From the NCBI RefSeq assembly GCF_902635505.1, contig NC_045429.1, positions 136,396,804 to 136,460,803 of the forward strand: 64,000 bases of DNA, read 5' to 3'. The position numbers and the translations under genes are program-made. Within the stretch, counting starts at the first letter, position 1. Each line of letters begins with the position of its first letter. This DNA is from Sarcophilus harrisii. Taxonomy: Eukaryota > Chordata > Mammalia > Dasyuromorphia > Dasyuridae. Shown one piece after another: positions 23,456 through 34,819 of the stretch. Under the pieces are notes generated by a model. That model had not been told where the DNA came from and ran no database searches. It saw only the letters and a list, made by a program, of their open reading frames with translations.

Positions 23456-24960
23456 TTAAAATCAAAAATGAATGTTGGAAAATTTTTAAAAAAACATATA
23501 TTCTTTAAAATAAGAAATATAAAAAGAATACTCCTGTTCTACCCCTTTGCAAAGGTAAGAAATCTACAAGTGCTGTACAGCACATATATTGTTAGATTTT
23601 TATCAGTTATACTGATTTTTTTCCTTATGTAGTTTTGGTCTTCTTGAAAGTCTTCACTTTATTAAAAAATCTATTTTTCCTGATTATACTGATTTTTGCT
23701 GAATAAATTATTCTGATTGTAACTATATGCTTTGCTCACTAGAATATTTTATTCCAAGTTCTTTACTGTGAATCCTGAAGATTAAAGTCTATCAGGAATT
23801 TGTAACATGAGGAATCTAATCTAAGATTAAATCTGATCACTGTCCCCTTGATCTGAACTCTGTTAAGGTCTTTTCTTGCCTGATGCAGGTTTGGGTCTGA
23901 GTAACTAGACAGTTTGGACTTCACTACATTGCCGTTGGACTTAATCACTGTCCACCAGCTGAAACTCTGATGGTTCAGAGGAATAAAACTGTCAGCTTCC
24001 CTTTGGCCTGAGATGTCTGCCCCAGTTACTCCTGAGGTATAAACCACACAGTTCATACTTCGTACTTTTTAACAGCCTGTGACTATTCACAAGAGAATAC
24101 TAACCCTAGCCATAGATCCTTTTCTCAGCATTCCCTGTATCTGTTACCTAGAACTGTGTAGCATGTGACAGATCTACCAGTTGGTTATCTGTTTTTATAT
24201 CTTACACAAAGTTAGGACCCTTTCTGCTGGATCTTGCCAATATATAGAACCTGGATTGGGATGCTCTACACAATGTGCTCCTACCAGACAATATATCTAA
24301 TATCCACAGAACTCTCCCTATAGTGATGTGGGCTAAAAAAAAATGAACTCCATGAGATTTTCTTGGCTTTCCTGATCAGAATTCAGTCAAATGTTTTGTT
24401 TTGTTTTGTTTTGCTTGGAGGAAGTGGAGTTATTGGGACAAAGGCATCTTATTGCAATGTAATTCTTAATGCAACTCGGTCATCTTGACTCCACACATCT
24501 CAGTGGAACTTGAAAGGAATGACTTCACTATCATTTATCATCTCTTTTCCCATCCGTTGAGCTTGGGCTGAGAGTTTGAAAGGATCTTTCTTGTACTTCC
24601 TGTGAGAAGAGCAGGGACTCCTCTCTTCCCAGCATCCATAGTGACTGTCTGCTCATATGTGGAAGTAGACACAGATACTTGATAAGAGAGCCTGAGGCTT
24701 TGGTTGTCTAGAATAAGGTCACAATGTATGGACTTTCCTCAGAGAATTAGACTACCTACAAGATAATGAACTCAAGCCAAATCTTGGCTTCTAGATGATA
24801 TGGATTTGAAGGAAACTTTTCACACAATATATACCTGAGGTGACCTTCAGCAATCCAACTACATGTTTCATGCTTCATTCACTGTTTTGGGTACCTAACT
24901 TCTAGAAGGATGTAATTGAAGTTGTGGGCTTCTGTTTCATGTTTAAAGATTTCATCACTG
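23456..24960. other. Unassigned intergenic sequence with (TTTTG)n
   Basis: About 1.5 kb without an assignable repeat. A (TTTTG)n run lies near 24394-24415. The 97-residue minus-strand ORF at 23763-24056 has no family match I know. Part of it could be an unrecognised old element. Confidence 0.4.
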
Positions 24961-24961
24961 A

Positions 24962-25805
24962 CTCTGAGGTTCCACTTCACATCTCTCAGATTGATTAAGA
25001 TGACAGAAAAAAAAATGATAAATGATGAAGGAGATGTGGGAAAACTGGGACATTAAGATATTGTTGATAGAGTTGTGAACTGATCCGACTATTCTGGAGA
25101 GCAATTTGGAACTATGCACAAAGGGCTGTTAAATTGTGTAAATCCTCCAATTCAGCAGTGTCTCTACTGGATCTGTATCCCAAAGAGATCATAAAAAAAG
25201 AAAAAGAACCCACATATGCAAAAATGTTTGTAAGTGGCAAGGAACTGGAAACTGAGTGGATGCTCGTCAGTTGAGGAATGGCTGAATAAGTCATAGTATA
25301 TGAATGTAATGGAATATGATTGTCCTATTAGAAATGAAGAGCAGGTTGATTTCTGAAAAGACATGAACTGATACTAAGTGAAGTGAGCAGAACTAAGAGA
25401 ATATTATACACACAGTAACAATAAAAGTATGTGATGATCAACTGTGAAGAACTTGGCTCTTTTCAACAATGAGGTAATTCAAGACAATTTCAATAGACTT
25501 GTGATGGAAAGAGCCATCCACATCCAGAGAGAGAGGACTACGGAGACTGACTGTGGATCAAAGCTTAGTATTTTCATCTTATTATTGTTGTTTGTTTACT
25601 TGAGGTCCTTTTGATCAGATTTTTCTTGTGCAGCATGATGAATATAGAATTATGATTTGAAGAATTGCATATGTTTAACTTACATTGGTTTGTTTGCTGT
25701 ATAGGGGAGGGAGAAGAGAGAAAAATTTGGAAAACAAGGTTTTGCAAAGGTGAATGTTGAAAACTATCTTTGCATATATTTGGAAAAATAAAAGACATAA
25801 AAAAA
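24962..25805 (+). mobile_element. L1 3' end (ORF2 C-terminus and 3' UTR)
   Basis: ttccacttcacatctctcag, ggaaaactgggacattaaga, a ggagagcaatttggaactat block, ccaaagagatcat, gaagtgagcagaactaagag, ttgtttgtttacttgagg and a final ggaaaaataaaagacataaa tail follow the L1 order. It is moderately diverged. Confidence 0.9.
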
Positions 25806-25869
25806 GATTTTGTAAGTGGACATTAATGAATCTTTTTTGTGAAGGAAATAAGTAACTATCCTACATTGT

Positions 25870-26110
25870 TCTATGGGGCAAACAAGTAATGCAGTAGATA
25901 GAGCACAAAAACTGGAATTGAGAAGAACTGAGTTCAAATCCTGCCTTACTTATTAATTATATGACCCTGGCCAAGTCACTTAATCCTGTTTACCTCAATT
26001 TGTCATTTGTGAAATGAGCAAAGGAAATAGCAACTACTCCAGTATCTTTCCCAAGAAAACTCCAAAGTGGGATACAACTAAAACAATTGAATGACAACAA
26101 CAACAAATAT
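25870..26110 (+). mobile_element. Mar1-type CORE-SINE with RTE tail
   Basis: ggggcaaacaagtaatgcag head, gagttcaaatcctgcctt, caagtcacttaatcctg and the tail caattgaatgacaacaacaa, which resembles the BovB/RTE end near 15710-15735. Confidence 0.85.
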
Positions 26111-27214
26111 TGAACTAGATTGAAAAGGGATCTTTATGATCCCTTTTGAAGGTACTTTACATTTGAAGCTAATCTCTATTTGAAGCATTTTTTCTGGAGC
26201 TTTGGGATAAGTGAATAAAAAACCAAGGACAAGCAAAGACTCTTACCCCTCTGGATAAAGGCCAGCTTACCTCCAGATTAATCTTGTGAACCCAGAACTG
26301 TGGTCACTTAGTAGAAGAGGGGACCTTCAGCTCCTCTAAAACAGTAGAATTACACTATTCTGTCAAAATTATCAAAGATTTAATGATAGAAATAATTTTA
26401 TTCAATGACCTAATTCTCTGATGACTATCAAGAGAAACATGTGTATGCTCATTAGAGCATACACCTCTCAAGGAAGATGTCCAGCACAGAATGGAGGTAT
26501 CTATCAAATGTTCATTGTGGATAATATTGGGCTGACTGCATCAAACATTGGGTCATTATGGAGTTTTCTAAATTATATCTATAATCTCAAAAAAAAAAAA
26601 AAGTTTGACCCAACCTTTTTGCACAATAAAATTCAAGAGGATAAAGAATGCCTGTTGTTTAAACTTGCATATTTAATTGGAAAGACTGTTCACAGAGCTG
26701 ACCCCAACCTATGTATGTCTGGGCAGAAACTTCCTAAAGATAAGAAGTGGGACTCAGTATTGAACAGGAAGAAGTGAGTAGGCTTAATTGCCTTTAGAAA
26801 ACTTAAGAACTTGCTGAAAACCCACCTTGTGTAGAGTAGGCCCCTTTTAAAGTCTTCATCTCCTAATACAGACTAGACTTCTCCCAACCATTAAATTGTT
26901 CTTCAGTGGAACTCCTTTCCATTCCTGATTCTAGCTCTCTTCTTTTGTCTCCTTCTTTCAGTCTCTTGCTTTGCTAAGTCACTCATTCCTCTTTATTAGC
27001 GACCACAAGAATTATCCTTCCTTCACTGTTTACCAGTAACTTAACTGTAATACCTTACTTTTTCTCCTTTTTCTTCAGCTTCCCCTCTCCCATTTTACAC
27101 CCTATACCTTTCTTTAATTTGATCCCATGAAATATATTGATTTATATGTTAAGAAGATTGGAGGATGGGAGGAAGAGAGTCTAGAAGTGCAATTCCTTTT
27201 GTATTTCCTCTGAA
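26111..27214. other. Unassigned; possible L2-like 3' sequence at 26790-27100
   Basis: The 118-residue ORF at 26421-26777 contains a lysine run from an A-tract and has no recognisable domain, so I treat it as chance. 26790-27100 is pyrimidine-rich, with a ccaccttgtgtagagtagg pattern that may be a decayed L2 or CR1 3' region. Confidence 0.35.
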
Positions 27215-27440
27215 GGAAGCAAATAGGTAGTACAGTGGATAGAAACCTGGGCCTGGAGTCAGGTCTGTGTGATCATGAGTAAATTACTTAATCTTTGACT
27301 GCCCCAATATGCTCAACTATAAAGCAGAGATAATAACAGCACCTGCCTCCAAGCATGTTGTGGGGAAGAATGAGTTAATATTCATAAAGTGCTGAGCAAA
27401 GTGCCTGGTATATAGTATTGTTTAATGAATGCTTATTTTT
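27215..27440 (+). mobile_element. MIR
   Basis: gcaaataggtagtacagtgg head, ctgggcctggagtcaggtct, then agataataacagcacctgcc and caaagtgcctggtatatagt. Confidence 0.8.
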
Positions 27441-27589
27441 TCCTTCCTTCCTTTGCCTTCAGAAAGTTGAAATTATTAGCAAGCTCTGAATCTATCAGAT
27501 ACCTACTTCCAGCAGAAAATTACAGCAAATGTACAAAGGGATAAAGTTTCCCATGTTAACAATATGTACCCTCTGAATAGTAAGCATAC

Positions 27590-27725
27590 CCAGTTTAAGG
27601 AAACAGAAGTTCATGAAAATGAAGCTGCTTATGCAAGGTCCCAGAGCTTAGCCAATTCTGAAATCTAGGTTTTCTAACTCCAAGTCCATTTCTCTTTCCT
27701 TTGAACCACATTATTTCCCTAATAA
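27590..27725 (-). mobile_element. MIR-type SINE, reverse
   Basis: gcaaggtcccagagcttagc and ctaactccaagtccatttct are in reversed SINE order. Confidence 0.55.
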
Positions 27726-27954
27726 GTTCAATTAGCTGGTCTCTCAGACCACAGTGGATCAGAAACAATATATTAAGTACTACCAAAGTCTAGCATACCT
27801 GCAGAAGTGAGATTGGTCACTTGAATACCAAAGAAGGAAGTAGAAAAATATGGAAGCACATTAGTCTAAAGATACCAAAATCTAGAGACATAGCTCAATT
27901 TCCTCTGAGACTTTCATTTTATTATTGAACAAATAAAGGGATAGATAGGAAAGG

Positions 27955-28390
27955 AAAGGGTCATAGATGCCTACTATGTGCCCCAAACTGCTAAGTACCT
28001 TACAAACATTATCTCATTTGATCCTCACAACTACCATTGGGGTTGGCTGCTATTATCTACAATTAACAGTTAGGGAAACTGAGGCAAACAAATATTAATG
28101 ACTTGCCCACAGACACACAGATCAGGGCTTCTTAAACTTTTTCCAGTCATAACTTAATTTTCCTGAGAAATTTTTTCATGATTCTGGGTATATAAGCTTA
28201 CAAAATAAGTGTACAAATAAAATATCGATAATAAATCACAATTTTGTGACCCCCAAATTCAACTACAATTTCAATTACCCTATGTGGAGTTGTAACCTAC
28301 AGTTTAAGAAGCTGAGAATAGATTAGTCTAGATTTAAACTCATCTTCCTTGATTACAGGTCCAGAACTTTATACAACACATCACTTAGCT
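27955..28390 (-). mobile_element. MIR, reverse, split by a hAT element
   Basis: atgcctactatgtgccccaa, catttgatcctcacaactac and ggaaactgaggcaaacaaat run to 28122, then resume at about 28317 with agatttaaactcatcttcct and a tacaacacatcacttagct head. Confidence 0.8.
28123..28316 (-). mobile_element. hAT-like MITE with terminal inverted repeats
   Basis: The left end cagggcttcttaaact and right end agtttaagaagctgag are inverted repeats sharing gcttcttaaact. The body contains a gtgacccccaaattc block, and the element is inserted in a MIR. The same element, inverted, lies at 44192-44382, and a longer relative at 55266-55605. Confidence 0.8.
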
Positions 28391-29523
28391 CGCCCAAGAC
28401 ATTAGAATAATGATCTTTATAGTGTCTTCAGCTCTAGATTTAATGCTTCAATGTTCATAATAATCCACTGGGTTATCAAGAAAAGATTAAAAGATACTTT
28501 ATAAATTTTGTTCAGGAAATCAACAAAGTATATAACACATTTAAGAAAGATCCATATTAAAAATTATTCAGATAAATATGTGATGCTTACAAGGGCAAAT
28601 CTTGGGCTACTCTAAATGACACATTCCTTCTGGTGTAGCTAAATTCTTTTAGGGATATCTGAGGTTTTACTGTAACCTGGTTAAATAAATTGTCTTGCTA
28701 TAGAAATATTGGAATCTACCCAAAATGAGTGGGCCTATCTAAATGTGTCCTCATTCCTAGAATGAATATGCATAAATAGCAGCTGAATATAAGAATTTAT
28801 ATTATGAATATACATATAAAAACTATTTTCAAGTTTTAGCTATTTTTACTTCCTTAAAGCCTATGGAACCTATGGTTTTATACCCCATCCTCCTCTCACC
28901 TGCTTTTCTATAATGTTCTTACTCATTTCATCTATCCCCTATAAAGACAACCTGAGATAAAAATCTTTTTCTTCTTTTATCCCTTCTTCAAAGACTTTTT
29001 CCCTCCTAGTACTTAATCTTGTCTACTACTCTTCTCATTTTATATTCATCTTTCTTAGAAAAACTAGTCCACAATTTAATTCCTTATAAATAAAAATTGT
29101 TTGAATTTATATAATGCCTTTCATTAATGAGACCAAAATCCTTTCCAAAAACTGACTCATAAAAAACTTGAAGAAATGCTGGTCCCCACTTTTCTTTTGA
29201 AAAGCTTTTTCTCAACTACCTGCACAACAATTAGTGTTGGTTTTTCCAAATCCCTGCTCAGCTTGCCTCAATTTGTTCAAATGTCACAATTGGTTTTTAC
29301 TACTCATGTTTCCCTTCTATTCACCACATTTTGATGGTTTCCAGTCCTCCTGATATTTTTAAATTTTTACCTTGATCATCAGAACTACTCACCAAACTAA
29401 TCCTTTTAATTGTTTCTATTTTCTTTCTTTAAATTCTCATATTCTTAACCATTTTTGCAAAATGCCATACATTTTCTCCTGCCTAAGAATCTCTTTCTAC
29501 CTCTTTTTTTTTTCTTTCTTCTT
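28391..29523. other. Unassigned intergenic sequence
   Basis: AT-rich, with a pyrimidine-rich half from 28850 onward. No gene or sure repeat recognised. Confidence 0.5.
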
Positions 29524-29538
29524 AAGATGTAAAGTTTC

Positions 29539-30223
29539 TGGGACATTGATTCATTGTTGGTGGAGTTGTGAACGAATCCAACCATTTTGGAGAGTAGTTT
29601 GGAACTATGCTCAAAAAGTTATCAAACTGTGCATACCCTTTGATCCAGCAGTGTTACTACTGGGATTATATCCCAAAGAGATTATAAAGAAGGGAAAGGG
29701 ACACTGTATGTGCACGAATGTTTGTGGCAGCCCTTTTTGTAGTGGCTAGAAACTGGAAACTGAATGGATGTCCATCAGTTGGAGAATGGCTGAATAAATT
29801 GTGGTATATGAAAATTATGGAATATTACTGTTCTGTAAGAAATGACCAACAGGATGATTTCAGAAAGGCCTGGAGAGACTTACACGAACTGATGCTGAGT
29901 GAAATGAGCAGGACCAGGAGATCATTATATACTTCAACAACAATACTAGATGATGACCAGTTCTGATGGATCAGGCCATCCTCAGCAACGAGATCAACCA
30001 AATCATTTCTAATGGAGCAGTAATGAACTGAACTAGCTATACCCAGAAAAAGAACTCTGGGAGATGACTAAAAACCATTACATTGAATTCCCAATACCTA
30101 TATTTATGCACACCTGCATCTTTGATTTCCTTCACAAGCTAATTGTACAATAATTCAGAGTCTGATTCTTTTTGTACAGCAAAATAATGTTTTGGTCATG
30201 TAAAAAAAAAAAAAAAAAAAAAA
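29539..30223 (+). mobile_element. Young 5'-truncated L1 with target duplication and early poly-A
   Basis: Sequence from ggacattgattcattgttgg through the ORF2 C-terminus to a shortened 3' UTR ends ttttggtcatgt plus a run of about 23 A. The exact 15-bp repeat aagatgtaaagtttc flanks it at 29524-29538 and 30224-30238. ORF2 reads well here (IPFDPAVLLLGLYPKEIIKKGKG, EMSRTRRSLYTSTT). It lacks the last 200 or so bases of 3' UTR present in the copy at 58.2-58.9 kb. Confidence 0.95.
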
Positions 30224-30238
30224 AAGATGTAAAGTTTC

Positions 30239-30599
30239 ACCTCAGAGTTTTGCTCTTTTCCTATCTTGGAGCACATTTTATGGTTTCCCTTCTTTCCTTG
30301 GGTTACACCTATGCAAAACTTTTATTAGGGGTTATTGGAAATCTATCATATCAGTAACTGAGTCATATACAACTTCCACTAGCTTTTCTTTTCCCACCTA
30401 TTGCCATCAAGGTTCTAAAATGTGAAAATGCAAGTAAGTCTTAGTTTAGTAAATCTGACTAAAGACAGGGTAAAGTAAATACCTTTACATTTCACATTGC
30501 ATACTTTCTAAATTATCTGTATGTGTTCTAGTTTATTGTTCTGTTTTCTGGGATAGTTTTATAAAATCAATTGATAACCTTCTATCAAGCTATATTGCC
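30239..30599. other. Unassigned sequence
   Basis: No gene or repeat recognised. Confidence 0.5.
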
Positions 30600-30604
30600 T
30601 ATGC

Positions 30605-30756
30605 TTAGACAGTAATTCACATTTATATAGTGCTTTATAAACTTGCAGAGTCCTTTTGTCTTTGTTAAGTAGGTAATGCAAGCATTATTATCCCTATTTT
30701 ACAGATAAGGAGCCTGAGGCTCAGAGGGATTAAATGACTTTCCCATGGTCACCATA
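30605..30756 (-). mobile_element. MIR, reverse
   Basis: acatttatatagtgctttat, then ttacagataaggagcctgag and atgactttcccatggtca. Confidence 0.75.
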
Positions 30757-31236
30757 AGAACTTCAATAGCCTCTTCTCTGCAGAGTCACCCTGTCAAAAT
30801 AAGGCCTGCAGTAATTGCTAAAATCCCTTTTCCTGCTGGAGGGGGCCTTTTGAATATCAAATTAGATGTCAATTCCCAGGCTCCTGGTCCTGAGTTGTTT
30901 GATTTCTCTCTCCCAATGTCTGGTCCTCTTGACTCAAATAAGAATTCTATGAACAATTCACTGGACTTTACTGGTTTGGGTACTCTTTTCCAGGGAGACC
31001 AAGCAGACCTGAATTTCTTCTGTCTTTTTTGTGTTTCTCCTCAGTAAAGAGGGTTTATTTACTTTCTTTTTGCTGACTCTATCTTCTTGTGATCCATGCT
31101 TCCTTGAACTGGACTCTGAGACCCCAAACATAACTGAAAGCATCAAGATAGTCACACAGACCACGTGAGACAAAGTCAAGACTGGAGCCCATGTTTTTTA
31201 ACTAAAAGAAATATATCCCGTATTGTAGTACTATAG

Positions 31237-31238
<2 letters not shown>
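30757..31238. other. Unassigned sequence with a 100-codon ORF
   Basis: The ORF at 30745-31047 starts inside the MIR and shows no domain I know, so it is most likely chance. No splice or promoter context was noticed. Confidence 0.4.

Positions 31239-31239
<1 letters not shown>

Positions 31240-31278
<39 letters not shown>
31240..31278. repeat. (TA)n microsatellite
   Basis: About 18 uninterrupted TA units. Confidence 0.95.
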
Positions 31279-31282
<4 letters not shown>

Positions 31283-31394
31283 GATTAATGTTTTGATTAT
31301 GATTAGATAATTATACACATTAATTATAGGTACTAATAACTATCTGCATTAGAAAACACAAAAAGAAAAAGAATGAAATAAAGATAAAATAATA

Positions 31395-31775
31395 TCTGAT
31401 CCTAGAGTCAATAGGAAGCCACTGAAATTTATTGAGTAGGGGAGTAATATCATCAGACTTTCATTTCGGGAAAATCTCTTTAGCAAATGTATGGAGAAGA
31501 TGGACTAGAAAAAGGAAAGATTTAAGGCAGGGAGACCTATTAGGAAACTACTGCAATAGACCAACAGAGAGCAGCACCTAAAATAAAATGGTTGCTGTGT
31601 TAGTAGAGAGAAGACAGAAAAAATTAAAATACTTGGTCACTGATTATTGGATGAGTAAGAGTAAGGAGTTAAAGATGACACCAAGGTTGAGACCCAGGAT
31701 AAATGGGTCATAAATAAATATAGGGAAGGATAATTTTCCCAATGGCATTTGTACTGTTGCTTCTGTGATTGCCTG
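31395..31775 (-). mobile_element. L2 LINE, reverse (ORF region)
   Basis: aggaagccactgaaatttat, gaaactactgcaatagacca and gttaaagatgacaccaaggt match reversed L2 reverse-transcriptase C-terminal sequence in order. Confidence 0.75.
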
Positions 31776-32552
31776 CATTCAGGGCTGCCTGCCATCAGAA
31801 GGATGGGGCATGGGAAGCTTGCTTATCAGAGGTAGGGGGGTAGAGTAGAGAATGTGTTGTGGGATAAAGATAAATGGGATTAGATATCACAGAAAAAGTG
31901 AGAGATGAACTATCTTATCGTCACATTTTTCTTGGGTTCAGCTCCCTTATTCATCTAAGATACCAGTGGACTAGAAAACAATGGGTAGAAGACATTGCCC
32001 CCAAAAGACTGCAGTAAATATATATTTATATGTATGTATATATACACACACATATATACCCAAATAATAATAATTATAATATATATAATAAATAAATGTG
32101 ATATAATTATAATATAATAAATACATCTACCCAAAAGGAAGTGACTCCTTTTAGTACATGAGCACAGATTAATTTGTTGCTAACAATAGTCAACTACAAG
32201 ACTGGTTCTAACTAAAACTCTGAAATAGGAAAGTTTTAGTATTCTACCATCTTCCTGTCAACTCCCTGTCCTATCTTTCCCAAAGTACCTCTTTCCCTAA
32301 TGGTCTAAACTAAGTCCCATTATTGTTCATTTCTGTGAAAGGATCATCTAATAGCCAAGACCTTAGTTAATAATATAATATAAAACTTTCTTTGGGGCAT
32401 TTCCATTTCAATAGGTGACTCAAAAGATTTTTTTTTAAAAGTATTTAAGACTCAAAGGCTAAAGTTGGTGTAATCACAGGATGAGGGGTAGGGATGACGT
32501 GGGAGTGGAGTAGTCATTTGGGTATAGGAACCTTCCTCATTCCTCTTCTTAG
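31776..32552. other. Unassigned; TA/CA-rich block 32010-32130
   Basis: No gene seen. 32010-32130 consists of degenerate (TA)n, (CA)n and AATAAT-like runs. Confidence 0.5.
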
Positions 32553-32561
32553 CTAGCTGAT

Positions 32562-33365
32562 GCCTTGTTTTGTTTTGGTTTTGGTTTTTTAATCAAAGCT
32601 TTTTATTTTCCAAACATATGCATGCATAATTTTTCAATATTGACCCTTGTAAAACCTTGTATTCCAAATTTTCCTCCCTTCCCCTCGGCCCCATCCCTAG
32701 ATGGCAAGTAATCCAATATATGTTAAACATTTTAAAATATATTTTAAATCCAATATATGTATACATATTTATACAGTTATTGTGCTGCCCAAGAAAAATC
32801 ATATCAAAAAGGAAAAAATGAAAAAGAAAACAAAATGCAAGCGAACAATAACAACTTTTTTTTGAGAGTGAAAATGCTATGTTGTGATCTACACTCAGTT
32901 CCCATAGACATTTCTCTGGGTATAGATGGTGCTCTTCATCACAAGATCATTGTAACTGGTTTGAATCATCTCATTGTTGAAGAGAGTCATGTCCATCAGA
33001 ATTGATAATCATATAATCGTGTTGTTCCTGTGTACAATGGGCTCCTGGTTCTGCTCATTTCACTTAGCATCAATTCATGTAAGTCTCTCCAGGCCTCTCT
33101 GAAATCATCCTGCTGGTTGTTTCTTACAGAACAATAGTATTCCATAACATTCATTTACCATAACTTATTCAGCCATTCTCCAACTAATGGGCATCCACTC
33201 AGTTTCCAGTTTCTGGCCACTACAAAGAGGGCTGCCACAAACATTTTTGCACATGTGAATCCTTTTCCCTTCTTTAAAATTTCTTTGGGATACAGACCCA
33301 GTAGAGACACTGCTAGATCAAAAGGTATGCACAGTCTGATAATTTTTTGGACATAGTACCAAATT
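32562..33365 (-). mobile_element. L1 3' end, reverse
   Basis: A minus-strand 3' UTR (aatcaaagctttttattttc) and ORF2 C-terminus reach gatcaaaaggtatgcacag and on. ctagctgat flanks it at 32553-32561 and 33366-33374, with a ttttg-rich tail on the left. Confidence 0.85.
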
Positions 33366-33569
33366 CTAGCTGATAGCTTGTAATCTGAGAGGAAGTGATA
33401 TAGAATAGGTGAAGTATTGAGAGAGTTATTATTGTCGTTGTTTAGTTTATCAGATTTGGGGAAGAAGGACCTTAAAACTCTCCTAAACCAACCCTCTATT
33501 TTTTTTTTTTAACAAATGAGGAAACAGAGGTAGAATAACTTGTTCAAAATCATGTGCACATATTCACAG

Positions 33570-33935
33570 AATCTTGGAGCTGAGAGGAAATCCCAAAGTT
33601 ATCTAGACCAAAGTATATATGGACAAGAATTCAGCATCCTTGTCAAGATTTTGACTAAAAACTTCAAGTCAGGACTTCCCCTTCCCTAAAGGAACCTATT
33701 CTGTTTTCCCATAACTACTGTTATGGATGTTGTTATAATAGTGGGTCTGTTTTCCTCTTTGAAATGAAGCCTGAATTTGTCTACCTTTCACTTCCAACTG
33801 TTCCTTATTTTGTCTTCCAAATCCTATGAAGAGCAAATGGAATTCCTCTTCCCTGTCACAGGGAATATTTGAAAAAAGACTATCATTCCTCCCTATTCTG
33901 TGAGGGCAAATCTCCTTTCAAGTGCTTAGACTTTT
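33570..33935 (-). mobile_element. CR1/L3 LINE 3' end, reverse
   Basis: gcctgaatttgtctaccttt, cacttccaactgttccttat and gaatatttgaaaaaagacta follow the reversed order of the CR1/L3 3' region seen at 15.7-16.2 kb. Confidence 0.6.
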
Positions 33936-34200
33936 CATTTCTCTTGTTTTATAATCTCAAAGCCTTTGAGATAGGTAGAAGACATGAAAATCTGAAAATG
34001 AATCCAGGTCCTCTCTAATTTTAAATGGAGTGCTCTTTGGTGTGCTTTATTACTTCCAGTGTTGTTGTAGTTGGTAGTGGTCGTGGTGGTCGTGGTGACC
34101 AGAGGAACACACCAGAAATTCGAAGCACTGAGAATGGTGATAGGGAAGGGTAGCATGAGAGGACAAGGGAAAAGAAAAAAAATTCAGGATGTGTACACAC

Positions 34201-34201
<1 letters not shown>

Positions 34202-34234
<33 letters not shown>

Positions 34235-34260
34235 TCAGGTTATATATTTTTATTCAAGTT

Positions 34261-34295
<35 letters not shown>

Positions 34296-34427
34296 TTCAG
34301 GTTATATATATATATATATATTCAGGTTATATACATATATATTCAGGTTTTATATAAATATGTATCTGTTCAGGTTTTAGATATATGTATATTCAGGTTT
34401 TATATATATATACACATATATATTCAG

Positions 34428-34458
<31 letters not shown>

Positions 34459-34497
34459 TCAGGTCATATATATTTATGTATATTCAGATTATATAAA
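34202..34497. repeat. (TG)n followed by a TA-rich minisatellite with an attcaggtt core
   Basis: A (TG)n run at 34202-34233 is followed by about nine units of attcaggtt or close variants, separated by (TA)n spacers of differing length (18-50 bp), up to about 34497. The Ile/Tyr-rich ORFs here are repeat artefacts. Confidence 0.93.
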
Positions 34498-34659
34498 GTA
34501 GATGCAAATGGGCTAGAGTGTAGGTTCACAAATAAAGGGAAAACCATGAGGGTGCAGAGGCACCAAATTCCTATTTCCAGAGCTTCATATTTTAACAACT
34601 GTGGACCCCTTCCAGATCTGTGCTGTGAGATGAGATAGGAAATTCGGGAGAGAAATGGG

Positions 34660-34815
34660 GGGGGGGGGAATTCACTTAACTGCTATCTGTTTCTTCTTCT
34701 GTAAAACAGAGCTAATACCACTGACCTTCCTCATAGAGATTGTGTGCAATAATTAATTAATAATCACAAAGCCCTTTGAAAGCATAAAGTGCTATATAAA
34801 TGCTAAGCATTATTT
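34660..34815 (+). mobile_element. MIR 3' two-thirds
   Basis: cttcttctgtaaaacagagc, accttcctcatagagattgt and agtgctatataaatgctaag. Confidence 0.7.
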
Positions 34816-34819
34816 CCCT

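Noticed and set aside
26421-26777. 118-codon ORF
   Set aside because: It contains a lysine run from an A-tract, no recognisable motif, and no conserved start context.
29372-29966. Two overlapping ORFs of 125 and 82 codons
   Set aside because: They are read-through and C-terminal pieces of the 5'-truncated L1.
30745-31047. 100-codon ORF, moderately complex sequence
   Set aside because: It starts inside a reversed MIR, shows no known domain, and has no splice or promoter context. An ORF of this length is expected by chance.
34071-34496. 141-codon Val/Ile/Tyr-rich ORF
   Set aside because: It is an artefact of TG and TA repeats.
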